In this document: piece by piece, positions 1 to 8,452 of the stretch
Layout of the letters: every line of letters starts with the position of its first letter
How positions within the stretch are numbered: position 1 is the stretch's first letter
NCBI GenBank assembly: GCA_032353305.1
Contig: JAUCNG010191085.1
Location: 1-12,983 of the forward strand
From: Cephalothrix spiralis
Lineage: Eukaryota > Nemertea > Palaeonemertea > Archinemertea > Cephalotrichidae
Reading direction: 5' to 3'
DNA: 12,983 nucleotides
Translations under genes and position numbers: made by a program
Notes under the pieces: generated by a model
Told to the model about the DNA's origin: nothing
What the model saw: only the letters and a program-made list of their open reading frames with translations
The model's database searches: none

Positions 1-399
1 TTTTTAATTATTTGTTATACCAGAGAAATAAATTTAATATGATTTTTGGGGAATTTTATAATAATTTGAATCGGTTCGTTGGTCCGTTGTTCGTGGTTCG
101 TTGGTTCGTGTTTCGGTACTACCCGGGGATAAACACTGATCATAGTAAAAAGTACAGTATCTTAAGACAATCGAAGCAAGTAGTATCCACGTGACAATTT
201 CTGTCATGTTCTTTCCAATTGCCAGATTTATAAAAATATATAAAAAATATTTATTGATTGACATCAGGGTAAGATTCTACTTTTTTGACTAGGTATATTA
301 AGTATGAGTTTATAAACTCTTGGTAAAAATTGTATTTAAGAAAAATCATAGTTTTAAAAATTAAGGTTAATATAATTATTAATTAAGTAGAATGAAACG
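1..399. other. AT-rich stretch with a short GTTCGTTGG minisatellite
   Basis: No gene is seen here. At about 72-111 a degenerate tandem run of 'ggttcgttggt'-like units is visible (gttcgttggtccgttgttcg and onward). It makes both strands look briefly coding, but the reading is simple-sequence protein such as alternating Thr/Arg/Glu. The rest is AT-rich with no recognised element. Confidence 0.6.
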
Positions 400-999
400 C
401 TATATCAGACAATTATTTATGGCATTGTGATAGAGAACAGCGAATCCAGACAGCGTGTATGCCCCAATAATCATTGGCAAGTAAGTGTCCCTGCATAATG
501 CACATCTGCAGTGTGGACATTTCCACTGTTTTATAATGCGTCTAAATTTGTTTTAATTATCACAAGTACGAATATTGGGTGGTAGGTGATTCCATAGCCA
601 TGTACCTTTCGAAACGAACATAATTATATGCTGGAATGGTTAGATTGCCACATTTCAGGTTGTAAGGTGTTTCCTTTTTCTCAAATAGAGAGGATACGTT
701 TGGAGGGATTAGGTTGTGAACAACTTTAAAGACTTCTGTGGCTAGTGTCCTCAGTCTACCCACTTCTAGAGATTCCATCCTGGTAATCCTGAGAAGTCTT
801 TATACATTAAACATAATCGAAAATTCATGTATAAGTCATTTCTATTGATCAACGTTGAACCTTTAGGTGGCCTGACAGCTACAGTCTGGCGATGTGTGGG
901 CATAAGTTTGACGCGACCGGCTACAAATTTGCAGATCTGGCCGATGATTTGTAATGGGCTGTTTACGCTATTTTCTGGCATCCCGCTGAATTTGCTGCT
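400..999 (-). pseudogene. Decayed C-terminal end of a non-LTR retrotransposon (LINE) ORF2 reverse transcriptase
   Basis: Read on the minus strand, three stretches join into the end of a LINE ORF2. The first (about 999 to 766) includes CKFVAGRVKLM and LCLMYKDFSG. The second (778 to about 610) begins MESLEVGRLRTLATEVFKVV and continues with VHNLIPPNVSSLFEK and GNLTIPAYNYVRF. The third (about 608 to 400) includes GTWLWNHLPPNIR, then FRRIIKQWKCPHCRCALC. This order is characteristic of the region after the reverse-transcriptase core in animal CR1/Jockey-like or related LINEs: a conserved 'LATEVFK..hNLiPp' block, 'G..LWN.LP..IR', then a final 'W..P.C.C..C' tail. The copy is dead: a frame change lies between the first two stretches near 766-778, another near 605-615, an in-frame stop sits at 553-555, and an upstream in-frame stop at 1000-1002 closes the readable part. 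The catalytic YxDD region is not in the window, so the copy is 5'-truncated or was disrupted. The clade is my inference; the LINE assignment is firmer. Confidence 0.82.
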
Positions 1000-1590
1000 C
1001 TAACAAAGCTATCATCGCTAAACAAGCTGTGGTCATTAACCTGGATGGAAAGTTTATATGATCAGCCGCGTGAGATTACCACGCCAAAAATAGTCAGATC
1101 ACATAGCTGTTTTGAATACCATTTACCAAACATCTCAAAACAACGTGATATATAGTCTGTTTTGTCGCTTTGTCCAAACAGCAAATCAACATAATTTCAC
1201 ATTCAAGGGAAACCTCCAAGCGAACTCAAAACTTGCTTTGAGATATTTTGACTGCTTGGGGCTGCATTGACAAATCATCTCAGAACATTTACTTCAAGGT
1301 TTTCCAAGAATCAGAAATTCGGTCGATTTATCTGTTTTGTCTCTTGGTCAAAGAAGACAAAACTATCATGAAACATTTCAAACTAACTTTGTATATCGCT
1401 TGGAGATTTCCCAAGAAACAAATGCAGATTATTCTTCTTTAGTCTTGCATCTCGAAAAACGATTTGCCGCTTGGTCAAAACAGCCCAACCAACACAACAC
1501 ATTTCTAAACAATATTGGATATCGCTTGGCGGTTTCGCTTGGTCAAAGCAGCCAAAGCAGCACAAAACATCGCAAATCAACTTTAAAGTT

Positions 1591-1753
1591 CGCTTGGAGG
1601 TTTCCCCCAGAATCCGGAATTCGGTCGTTTTGTCTTTTTTGTCGCTTGGTGGAAGCAGCTCAAAAAGTTGGATTGAGATGTTTTGTGCTGTTTTGACCAA
1701 GCGACAAAACAGACAAAACGACCGATTTCCGATTCTAGGGAAACCTCTAAGCG
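1591..1753. repeat. Long hairpin 1 inside the foldback array
   Basis: The left arm starts with cgcttggaggtttccc (1591) and runs to 1650 (cttggt). The right arm starts with accaagcgacaaaacagac (1696) and ends in ggaaacctctaagcg (1753). The inner core at 1619-1650 pairs with 1696-1726, with about one mismatch and one missing base. The flanks pair further outward with a few mismatches. The loop region is itself partly complementary (gcagctcaaaa against ttttgtgctg), leaving only a short terminal loop. If transcribed, this would fold into a long double-stranded stem. Confidence 0.82.
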
Positions 1754-1848
1754 AAAGGTTTCACATAATCAGAAATCCGGTCGTTTTGTCTGTTTTGTCG
1801 CTTGGTCAAGACAGCCCAAACAATACAAATCTAAACAACTTCCCATAT

Positions 1849-2009
1849 CGCTTGGAGTTCCCCTAGAACTGGAAATTCGGTCGTTTTGTCTGTTTTGTCG
1901 CTTGGTGAAAGCAGCTCAAAAAGTTGGATTTAAGATGTTTTGTGCTGTTTTGACCAAGCGACAAAACAGACAAAACGACCGAATTTACGATTATAGGGAA
2001 ACCTCTAAG
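1849..2009. repeat. Long hairpin 2, tandem copy of hairpin 1
   Basis: This copy is displaced by about 257 bp from hairpin 1 and has the same order of parts. The 32-base arms at 1875-1906 and 1953-1984 are exact reverse complements. The next 15 bases inward also pair in about 12 positions. Outside the arms, cgcttggagttcccctag (1849) pairs imperfectly with 'ttatagggaaacctctaag' ending at 2009. Between the two hairpins an unpaired arm-like copy lies at about 1768-1806. The perfect core in an otherwise degenerate array suggests recent duplication or homogenisation. Confidence 0.85.
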
Positions 2010-2151
2010 AACCAAATTTCCCGTTCCATCCAAACGATATACAATGTTATTTTGAGAAGTCTTGGGGTGTTAAGGATATGATTTGACCAAGAGACAAATC
2101 AAAACTGTTAGGCTGGTATGGGACAAAGCGACAAAACAGCTATGTGATGTG

Positions 2152-2900
2152 ATTGAGCTGCTTTGGCATAATGGTAAATCCTGCACCTCTCTCCAAAACT
2201 TAAGTCTGAAATTCTGCCGCGGATTCGAAATATTTTGTAGTAGATCTGCCACGAAATTTTCAATCACGAGCCGCGCCTTTTTACATCATTAAAATAATTG
2301 ATGACCTTTTTTCTTAGGTAATCAAAATTAATTTCTAAATTAACGTAAACATAGCAAATAATTTTCACCTATTTCTGTGGTTACCATTGCTAAGCCACAG
2401 AGCCTGGTAATTGCCACGAAAAACAGTTGCCGCAGCAGTTCAGACAATGTATGCTGCAGCGCGAGATATTGCCAGGTAATTCCATTTGAAATCATCCAAA
2501 AAAATTGAAAATGCAACCCATGTCCTCAGATTTTTTCAAATTTTTCATGTTGATAGATAGCATTAAAAAACTCAGAAATGCAAAATTTTAGGCCTGTACT
2601 CCAAGTACATGTAGTTACTGAGATAGGACTCATTTCGACCAAAAATCAGCCTCTGTAGATTCAGTTTTAGCTGTGCCACACAACCTTAAATTACTGTAAC
2701 TTTCTCCCTAATTTAATAATCAACTTGAAACTTTCACTGTTAACTAATATCAAGGTTATTTTTTGAGTTCCAAAACTGTTGTGTTTTAAAAGTAAAATTT
2801 AAAAAAGAGACATAGCCCTTTTTGGCTGATTATATTTTAATAAGTGAAAAAAATCAATTTCTATAACATATCTAAAAATAAAAATACCATGCATCTTCAT
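2152..2900. other. No gene recognised; AT-rich intergenic DNA
   Basis: There is no credible ORF, RNA or element with detectable ends. At about 2409-2425 and 2470-2483 there are two 'cctggtaattgcc' / 'ccaggtaattcc' similar strings. Around 2606-2622 there is a 'gtactccaagtacatgtag' palindrome-like run. These are too short to call. Confidence 0.5.
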
Positions 2901-2966
2901 TTTTTAGTCAAGTAAAAAAAAAAGACCACCCACCACAAAACACACATTGGGTGTTGATTTCATTAG

Positions 2967-3235
2967 CTGATATGTTTTTCTTCATGAATATACAAATGGA
3001 CAGAAAAATTGGCGAGGGCAAAATTGGTACATTTTTGGCCCCCCCCACAACGGTTTTGCATATTGGCGGGTAGTTGACCCCACAAACTATATATTTCTGG
3101 AAAGGTCTTGGAAAATGCTGATCCCTCGGGGGTTTAGATTTTTGCCCCACCCGCCAATATGCAAAACCGTTGGGGGCGAAAACGTACCAATTGTGCCCTC
3201 GCCAATATTTCCGTCCATTTGTGTATACATCATAC
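2967..3235. repeat. Foldback (inverted-repeat) element with about 80-bp arms
   Basis: The left arm (about 2991-3072) contains acaaatggacag, ttggcgagggcaaaattggt, acggttttgcatattggcgg. The right arm (about 3149-3225) contains the complement: ccgccaatatgcaaaaccgt, ccaattgtgccctcgccaat, ccgtccatttgtgtat. Mismatches are few and mostly single. The loop is about 75 bp (3073-3148). Weaker pairing extends outward (agctgatatg near 2965 against catgcagatatc near 3237). Antiparallel open frames of 120 codons (minus, 2908-3270) and 68 codons (plus) are translations of the two arms, not genes. A C-run at 3039-3046 lies in the left arm and interrupts pairing with ttgggggcg in the right arm. This is a MITE-like foldback; no target duplication was identified. 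Confidence 0.8.
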
Positions 3236-3421
3236 ATGCAGATATCATACTGACTTCCAAAGATATTCAACTCGAAAGTGGATCTCTTGAAATCGGCAAA
3301 AGGTGGCCTGAGTTGGGTTAATTCCCTAGCTTTTGTTTGTATCTTGGTCTATAGGCCACAGCTAAGGTCCCTTTAGCCTATTAAGCTGCAAAGGCCTATT
3401 GACGGAGATTCAGGCATAATG

Positions 3422-3660
3422 CTAGGCTCATTAATATGTCTGTTTTGCGTTACTTTTCTTCTGAAATTTGACACACTAAAAGTTCATTATTCATTATTAT
3501 AAAAAATTTCATATTAGGATTGTAAAAATTACCGACCCCATAATTATTCCGCGGTAATGTGCTTAAAAATAGTTGAAATATTTTACTATAATGAATTTGT
3601 TTTTAATTCCAGCAGAATGTCGGCACGGATAATGCAAAACTAACATATTAATGAGCCCAG
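3422..3660. repeat. Inverted-repeat pair, possible MITE
   Basis: Bases 3422-3452 (ctaggctcattaatatgtct and following) match the reverse complement of 3630-3660 (taatgcaaaactaacatatt and following) at about 27 of 31 positions. The enclosed spacer is about 177 bp. Weaker similarity continues inward on both arms (ttctgaaatt and ttcattat strings). The ends and any target duplication are not clear, so element status is inferred. Confidence 0.55.
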
Positions 3661-3664
3661 CCTA

Positions 3665-4520
3665 ATTTAGATTTTGGAATCTACCGGTACCGGTTAGGCC
3701 TACGATTAATTTGCATTTTGCACTAATTTCGAATTAAGTTTTTACAGCCAGCCAGGCAAAACCTTAAATGTTAAATCATACAAACCTAGTAGCAATAGTT
3801 AGGCAACTAGGAGCTGTGAATGACTCCGGCCACAATCCCAATTAGGAGTACATGTAGCTCGAAATTTCCAATTCTTGGTGGCGAGCATCAAATAAAAATG
3901 GCGATTTGATATTAATTCCGTAAGCGACTTACGGTAATGCAATATTTATTCCATACATATTTGTTTGTACATATTTGCCTCCTCTATTATTTCATTCTTA
4001 AATTTAAAACCAAAAGACAATGATTTGCAGAACAATTGGTTTATCTTATCAAATCATTTGGTTTATTTAAATCAAATTAAGTGTTAATTTATTCGCGGAT
4101 CACAATCTGCCTTGTTACAATACGTCACTTCCGTTAAATCTTTCCATGTGCTTTTCAAAAACAGATTAGCTTTCTCTTTTAATAAGGTGTAAACATAATT
4201 GGAGATCAGAAATTATATGAGCAGATTTAATTTGATTACTGTATGTATATATATATAAAGGTAATATTAAAACTGATACCGTAATAAGTCTGAAAGCTGT
4301 CAAAACTCAAAAGAGTCATGAAATTTTTAGGCCTTCAAGTTTCATGTCAAACTATTAAAGTTCATATTGAAACGCGAAACACAGAATTACAGAAAGAGAA
4401 ATAGCAGAAAATGATATCGCAGTATAGGTAGGCCCTACATTCGTTTTGTAACATTGTTACTAACAAACCACTCAGTTTTTTCAACAAAAATTCGCCGCAA
4501 AAAATATTTCCTGTTAAATT
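3665..4520. other. No gene recognised; AT-rich intergenic DNA
   Basis: This stretch holds no credible reading frame or RNA. It contains a palindromic 'accggtaccggt' at 3683-3694, a (TA)n run at about 4245-4256, and A/T-rich 'caaatcatttggttta'-type strings near 4050. Nothing else is recognised. Confidence 0.5.
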
Positions 4521-4524
4521 GATG

Positions 4525-5160
4525 AGGCCCCCGAAGTGTTTTTCCGACATCCCGGTTTTTTGGGCCTGTCGGTTGCGACTTTTCCGACAGACCTAATCTG
4601 GAATTTGCTCGAATATCAACATGCGAATTTTGAAGTTTTAAATATTGACATTCCGAATCTCCGACATATATACTTTAAGTATTGTCCGACATTTACCGAC
4701 ACTAAAATTCTCCGAAGTCCGAACTCCGACACCAAGTCTAATTATTGACATGATTATGGCCTTAATTTTCAAAAAAATCTCTTGCTTAGCTCGGCTCGAT
4801 AACATAATATTGTTTATTTGCGTAAGAAGGCGGGCAAATAAAATACATAAATATCCAGTACCCAGTATGGAAAATCTGCCATGATCGTTGCGCTCTATCA
4901 ATCTATGCTGGGGATCTCAAAGTGCTTTAAATCGTTTTCTAATCCATAAATTTCAAAATATTCTTTGCCTCGCTTACGCTCAGCTCCATACCATTATAAT
5001 ATTATTTGTATAAGAGGCGCGCAAAAAAGAACACTTTTTTCTCTCCTGTACCTGGTACTGAAACATACATCCTCTGAAAGTGCTCTAAATCGTTATCTAA
5101 TCCATAAATTTTAAAATATTCCTCAACTCGCTTTCGCTCGGCTCAATGAAATAGTAAAAT
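4525..5160 (+). mobile_element. Truncated copy of the non-autonomous DNA transposon found intact at 8721-9876
   Basis: It starts with aggcccccgaag at 4525, matching the terminus of the intact element (its right end read inward is aggcccccaagg). It is followed by about 200 bp with scattered ccgaca/ccgacag motifs (near 4543, 4583, 4659, 4686, 4697, 4727). Next comes a core of about three tandem units that start with a CTCG...TCGGCTC motif (about 4780, 4967, 5122), followed by 'aagaaggcgggcaaa' or 'aagaggcgcgcaaa'. Two of the units also share gtgct.taaatcgtt.tctaatccataaatt. The order terminus, CGACA zone, CTCG core matches the element at 8721. The opposite CGACA zone and terminus are missing after 5160, so the copy is truncated. 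It has no coding capacity. Confidence 0.62.
4777..5146. repeat. Tandem array of about 160-190-bp units with a CTCGCTTCGCTCGGCTC core
   Basis: The repeated block reads approximately: tttcaaaatattc, cctcgctt.cgctcggctc, ataacat..taatatt.ttt, tgtaagaaggcgcgcaaa. Copies begin at about 4767, 4952 and 5110, giving spacings near 185 and 158. The same block occurs twice in the intact element (about 9198 and 9465, spacing near 267) and once as an isolated piece at about 7376-7400. It is the internal sequence of this transposon family. Confidence 0.72.
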
Positions 5161-5850
5161 TTGCCATTTTTTAAATCATTATTAGATTTTTGCTATGCAT
5201 TTAGGATCATTTAGAACTTAAGCTTGGTTATATAGTTAAATGTTATCTGAATGAATAATTCCTATAATCCTTTAGTCGAACCCACAACACTTAACTTCTG
5301 CCATCTCTGTCAACTAGTTAGGAATCAGCCCATTGTGGCCGGATGTCTGATTCTTCAAAGCTGAGCTATTTAAATATCCATATACAAATGGCACCTGGGT
5401 TATAACCAATCAATGACATAACACCATTTTAGACGTCATTTTTAAAATGGCGCAAACTCTAAAAACATTTTTTAGGAAAATTTTGAGAGAAATAATTTCA
5501 AATCCAAAGTTGAGAAAAAAAGTTATAAAATTTTTTCTCTCAAAAATTTGAAGTTGGAAAAATTTGACGACAAAATTTTGAAAAAATTTGACAATACAAT
5601 TCAGTTTTCAAACCGCACAAACTCTGAATTCAGATATCTGAAACAGCGTCGCTGTTCTAAAAATGAAGGTTTTTCATAAACTGTAAATTAGCCAAAATTC
5701 ACTCCGTAAAGTAAAATAAAGCAGCTTAACCCTTATAAAAATACCACATAAAAACACATACAAAAAAACACATGAGATCACATGTGTTTCATCCACCCGG
5801 TTAAATTAGAACACATCATCATCATGATAGTTAGTCATAATAATTTAATT
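5161..5850. other. AT-rich DNA with two small inverted repeats
   Basis: No gene is seen. Bases 5477-5498 (aaaattttgagagaaataat and on) match the reverse complement of 5527-5549 at most positions. A 9-bp perfect hairpin, aaacacatg / catgtgttt with a 6-base loop, lies at 5766-5789. These are short, AT-rich structures with no assignable role. Confidence 0.6.
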
Positions 5851-6135
5851 AGGGGCCGAGCTATGACCTTGAGCCCGGAGGTCGAGGTCAAAAAGTCAAA
5901 GTCGTCGTAGAAAGTCGCGGTATTTTTTATTTGATAGCTTATGAAATTCTGAGACTCCTGTTGGAAAATCGTTTTTCGCTTAAGTTAATATTTTCGACGC
6001 TAGAGGTCATTCAAGGTCAAAATAGGTATTTTTGGACCTTCTATCTCCTCCTAGGGTTTTGATCTCAGCTTAATGAAACTTATATGGAAGCATCATTAGA
6101 CTATGAACTACAATACATGTAGTTTGATCAGTTAA
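5851..6135 (+). repeat. Dispersed repeat family R, copy 1 (empty-site reference)
   Basis: This stretch contains ggggccgagctatgacc, ttgagcccggaggtcgagg, 'aaaaagtcaaagtcgtcgta', gatagcttatgaaattct, cgacgctagaggtcatt and cctagggttttgatctcagc in that order. The same blocks occur near 8462-8712, but there the block 'cctagggttttgat...ggaagc' precedes 'gagctatgacc' instead of following it. That order is what two units of a tandem or multimeric repeat would give. This copy shows the uninterrupted sequence 'gaggtcattcaaggtcaaaata' across the site where a transposon is inserted in copy 2. Confidence 0.82.
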
Positions 6136-7130
6136 GTAAATATTTACGCCGCGTCATTTCCAAGTGAGCTCCGTCGCGCCAGTGGCGTATTTTAACACCT
6201 GGTCCGGGTGGTCCCATCTTACATAAGTTAGTATTTTGTGCTAAGGAAAGTGTACTAGCTGAAAACTGAAGAACACCACATCGGCATAGCTCCGTTACAT
6301 TGGTCTCATTGGTAAAAAGGATGCTAAGGAATGTAGCATCACTACCTCTCGTTAGCTAATGTACCTAAATGATGTAAGTGGTAGTGAAAATATGTAAGAG
6401 GCCCATATATAATTTTGGTTAACCTTGTGTCTATTATATTGCACAATTGATTTTTGATAAAAATCCTGTATTTAGATTTAAGATATTTTTTTAGATTTAT
6501 AATTTTCATTAAAAAAAATTGAGACATATATTAAATATAGGATAAATTATGCACAACTAATTCATTACAAAAAAGCACCCACACAAAGAATAAAGATGTG
6601 TACTGAAAGGTTAACATAAGAAATTAAATTTAAAACAAATTAAAAAGAAAATACATGGAGATATGGAATAAAACGCGATCTCCAGGACTGGCTTTTTAAA
6701 AGAGTTGATTTTTTTAGCGTGGATGGCGTTTTATACCCTGTTGGTATGTCTTGTTTGAATACTTTTTATATTAACTCATTAATATAGGCCATACCAGTTG
6801 AGTCGGGTATGAACAACGATCTGCCTTGAGGTGATGGAAGACCGAAGTAGATGATGAAGAATCGTGGAAGATATATATTGATCGAGTTGAAATTGAAGAA
6901 ATATCGCGACCGGAGGAAGACTTGAGAAAATAAGGTAAGGATATTACACAACGTGAACGGATACGTAAGAAATATTTATGGTGAACCTGAGCATGTAATT
7001 TGATTGAATAACTACCGGTACCTCGGATATTATAAAAATAGATTGTTGCTTTCAGAACTCGTCAGAAAATTCTACCTGACATGAGCCATTAGGCCTTTTT
7101 TTAATTGCTGAAAAATGTAAATAATAAAAT
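6136..7130. other. No firm gene; one short exon-like stretch
   Basis: Most of this is AT-rich and featureless. A 7-bp hairpin, gatgcta / tagcatc, is at about 6320-6340. At about 6841-6931 a plus-strand frame reads EVDDEESWKIYIDRVEIEEI and then SRPEEDLRK before a stop, followed closely by 'aaggtaagg', which resembles a splice donor. The composition is protein-like but the stretch is only about 33 codons between stops, and I recognise no family. I treat it as unproven. Confidence 0.35.
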
Positions 7131-7136
7131 AAAAAA

Positions 7137-7206
7137 TTTTACCGCCGGCGGCAGACTTTTCGAGAAAAAAAGCCGTCGGGGTAAAAAACAATTTTTTTAC
7201 CGTCGT
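7137..7206. repeat. GC-rich hairpin with a third partial arm
   Basis: The left arm ttttaccgccggcggc (7137-7152) pairs with agccgtcggggtaaaa (7171-7186), with one bulged base and one mismatch; the loop is 18 nt. A third partial copy, tttttaccgtcg, follows at about 7195-7206. It stands out as a GC-rich island in AT-rich surroundings. It could be the remnant of a small foldback element. Confidence 0.6.
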
Positions 7207-7919
7207 TCCAGGGCACCTGGGTGGTTGGTGGTCAAGGCGTTGTGAATGCAATTCATTTAATTGAGCCATACATCTGTTGTTGTTTTTTTTAAATCGATAT
7301 CGCGCACTATTAGGCTTAAGAGTATAAAGGGAGAATCATACTTCAATACATTGAGTTAATTAGCCCATAATCATTTTCCTCGCTTCATTTCGCTCGGCTC
7401 AATTAAATATATTTTAGGTGCAAAAACCTGCACAGAAAATGACAATTTTTCTCGTCATAAGAATTAAAGTCCTATATTTTCTATTAATTGAAGTCAAGAA
7501 ATCAGTTAAAACATTGACTGTAAGCAGATTACGAGGAAACGATAAATTTTTTGCATTGAACGAAAGTATGAAAAATACAACTGTCATACATTTACAAACT
7601 ATGTGAACAATGTACAATATCTCGAAAATATCTCTGAAAATCTGGAAAAACGGTGCGTTAAAAAGTGTGACATATCAAGCGAGAGTGCTTATCACCCCTG
7701 TTACAGTAGCGCGAATACGATAAGCTGGTCGTCAAGCTTTTATTTAATAATAATTTTATTGAAAATCGATTTCCTTAAATTCCTTTAACTGTTTCGCTTT
7801 AGGTTTTCTGCGACTCGTATGACTATAATTTGGCTTATTTATATCATTAGATACCATGACTACGATTATAAGCAATTATTATTGACTCCTTAAATTTTTC
7901 TACAATTTCTCCTAAAATA
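7207..7919. other. No gene recognised; contains an isolated CTCG-core fragment
   Basis: The piece at about 7370-7400 (cctcgcttcatttcgctcggctc) is the same core as in the transposon copies at 4525 and 8721, but without visible ends. Open frames of about 60 codons on both strands at 7414-7617 overlay each other in AT-rich sequence and resemble no family, so I do not call them. Confidence 0.5.
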
Positions 7920-7925
7920 ATTTTA

Positions 7926-7942
7926 TGGGTCACTTTGACCCA
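7926..7942. repeat. GGGTCA/TGACCC palindrome, piggyBac-like subterminal motif
   Basis: The string atgggtcactttgacccat is a near-perfect palindrome with 8-base arms around a short centre. GGGTCA..TGACCC palindromes just inside the ends are familiar from animal piggyBac-superfamily elements. A TTAA, the target site that superfamily uses, lies 5' at 7890-7893. It sits about 70 bp before the coding remnant at 8009-8191. The link between motif and remnant is an inference. Confidence 0.4.
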
Positions 7943-8008
7943 TGCTGACACGTTGTGGGACGCTATATTTTCCAGTCCTTGTATTTATCGTTATACTGAC
8001 GTATCTAG

Positions 8009-8191
8009 AAATATTCAAGAAAGAGGAGAGCCGCTTCAACTGCAATAGCATTCATTCAAAAAATATGATGTCGTGATTACAATTTAAGCGATGACTTGGA
8101 TACAAGTAGTGAAGAATGGAAAAACGCTGACCCTGTGTTAAAAGAAACAGAAGAACACAAAAAAATTGATAATCATGGTAAGTTGCTATAG
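8009..8191 (+). pseudogene. Decayed N-terminal fragment of a probable piggyBac-like transposase
   Basis: After a stop at 8006-8008 the frame reads KYSRKRRAASTAIAFIQKI, a stop at 8066-8068, then CRDYNLSDDLDTSSEEWKNA and DPVLKETEEHKKIDNHGK, ending with a stop at 8189-8191. A basic start, an 'A..A...I' helix and an acidic Asp/Ser/Glu-rich stretch are typical of the N-terminal tail of piggyBac-superfamily transposases, which carry their DDD catalytic core further downstream. No such core follows here, so the copy is a fragment with an internal stop. 'catggtaagt' at 8174-8183 resembles a splice donor, so a host or transposon exon is the alternative. The protein-like composition is seen directly; the family is an inference. 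Confidence 0.42.
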
Positions 8192-8452
8192 ATTCTTTTA
8201 GGTATCAAGACAATTTGCCCTAAAATAATCTACCCCCAGATGACCATTTTGCCAGAATTTTGCCTCAAAAAAATTCCTAATTCTCTTTAGGATCTATATT
8301 GTTAAATGCCGATTGGTCATTCTTTGATGATTTATTTTATTGTAAGTACCGGTATCATATATCCTGTATCACTAATCGTAGTCCTCCTAAGATATAGAAC
8401 TCTCTAATAGTAAAAATAGCCTAGAGCCTGGGCCGGCGTAATGGGCCAAATC
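8192..8452. other. No gene recognised
   Basis: AT-rich sequence, possibly the eroded remainder of the element whose coding fragment lies just upstream. No catalytic-domain residues could be read in any frame. Confidence 0.45.

Larger units (their letters stand above)
1095..2151. mobile_element. Composite foldback element with 17-bp terminal inverted repeats
   Basis: The sequence atcacatagctgttttg at 1098-1114 recurs as a perfect reverse complement at 2132-2148. Allowing one mismatch, the match extends three bases outward on each side. Between these ends is an array of sub-repeats in both orientations sharing the cores 'cggtcgttttgtctgttttg', 'tcgcttggtcaa' and 'cgcttggaggtttccc' (or its complement ggaaacctctaagcg). 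Cores appear near 1156, 1208, 1318, 1391, 1464, 1527, 1591, 1696, 1781, 1849, 1953 and 2085. Right after the right terminal repeat, read on the minus strand, 'tgtcgctttgtcc' parallels 'tgtcgctttgtcc' at 1159 on the left. No clear target-site duplication was found and no transposase is encoded, so a non-autonomous foldback or MITE-like DNA element is the best description. Open frames of 105-132 codons on both strands here follow from the stop-poor repeat. Confidence 0.68.

Noticed and set aside
1591-2009. CRISPR-like array in the repeat region
   Set aside because: Units are about 257 bp, occur in both orientations, form hairpins and have no regular unique spacers.
1337-2081. Overlapping frames of 105-132 codons on both strands
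   Set aside because: They are translations of the mixed-orientation repeat array, overlap each other in several phases, and reuse the same strings (RQNRQND, LSLGQ) because the DNA is repeated.
2908-3270. 120-codon minus-strand frame
   Set aside because: It spans a foldback, and the opposite strand gives a mirrored frame. No family features are visible.
4638-4901. Antiparallel frames of 79 and 87 codons
   Set aside because: Both lie in the truncated transposon and follow from the motif-rich DNA, with no recognised domain.
5265-5345. tRNA-like 'tcgaaccc' string on the plus strand (T-arm on minus)
   Set aside because: No matching acceptor, D or anticodon stems could be placed around it.
7414-7617. 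Overlapping 62- and 67-codon frames on opposite strands
   Set aside because: Low-complexity AT-rich translation with many Lys/Ile/Phe and no family features.
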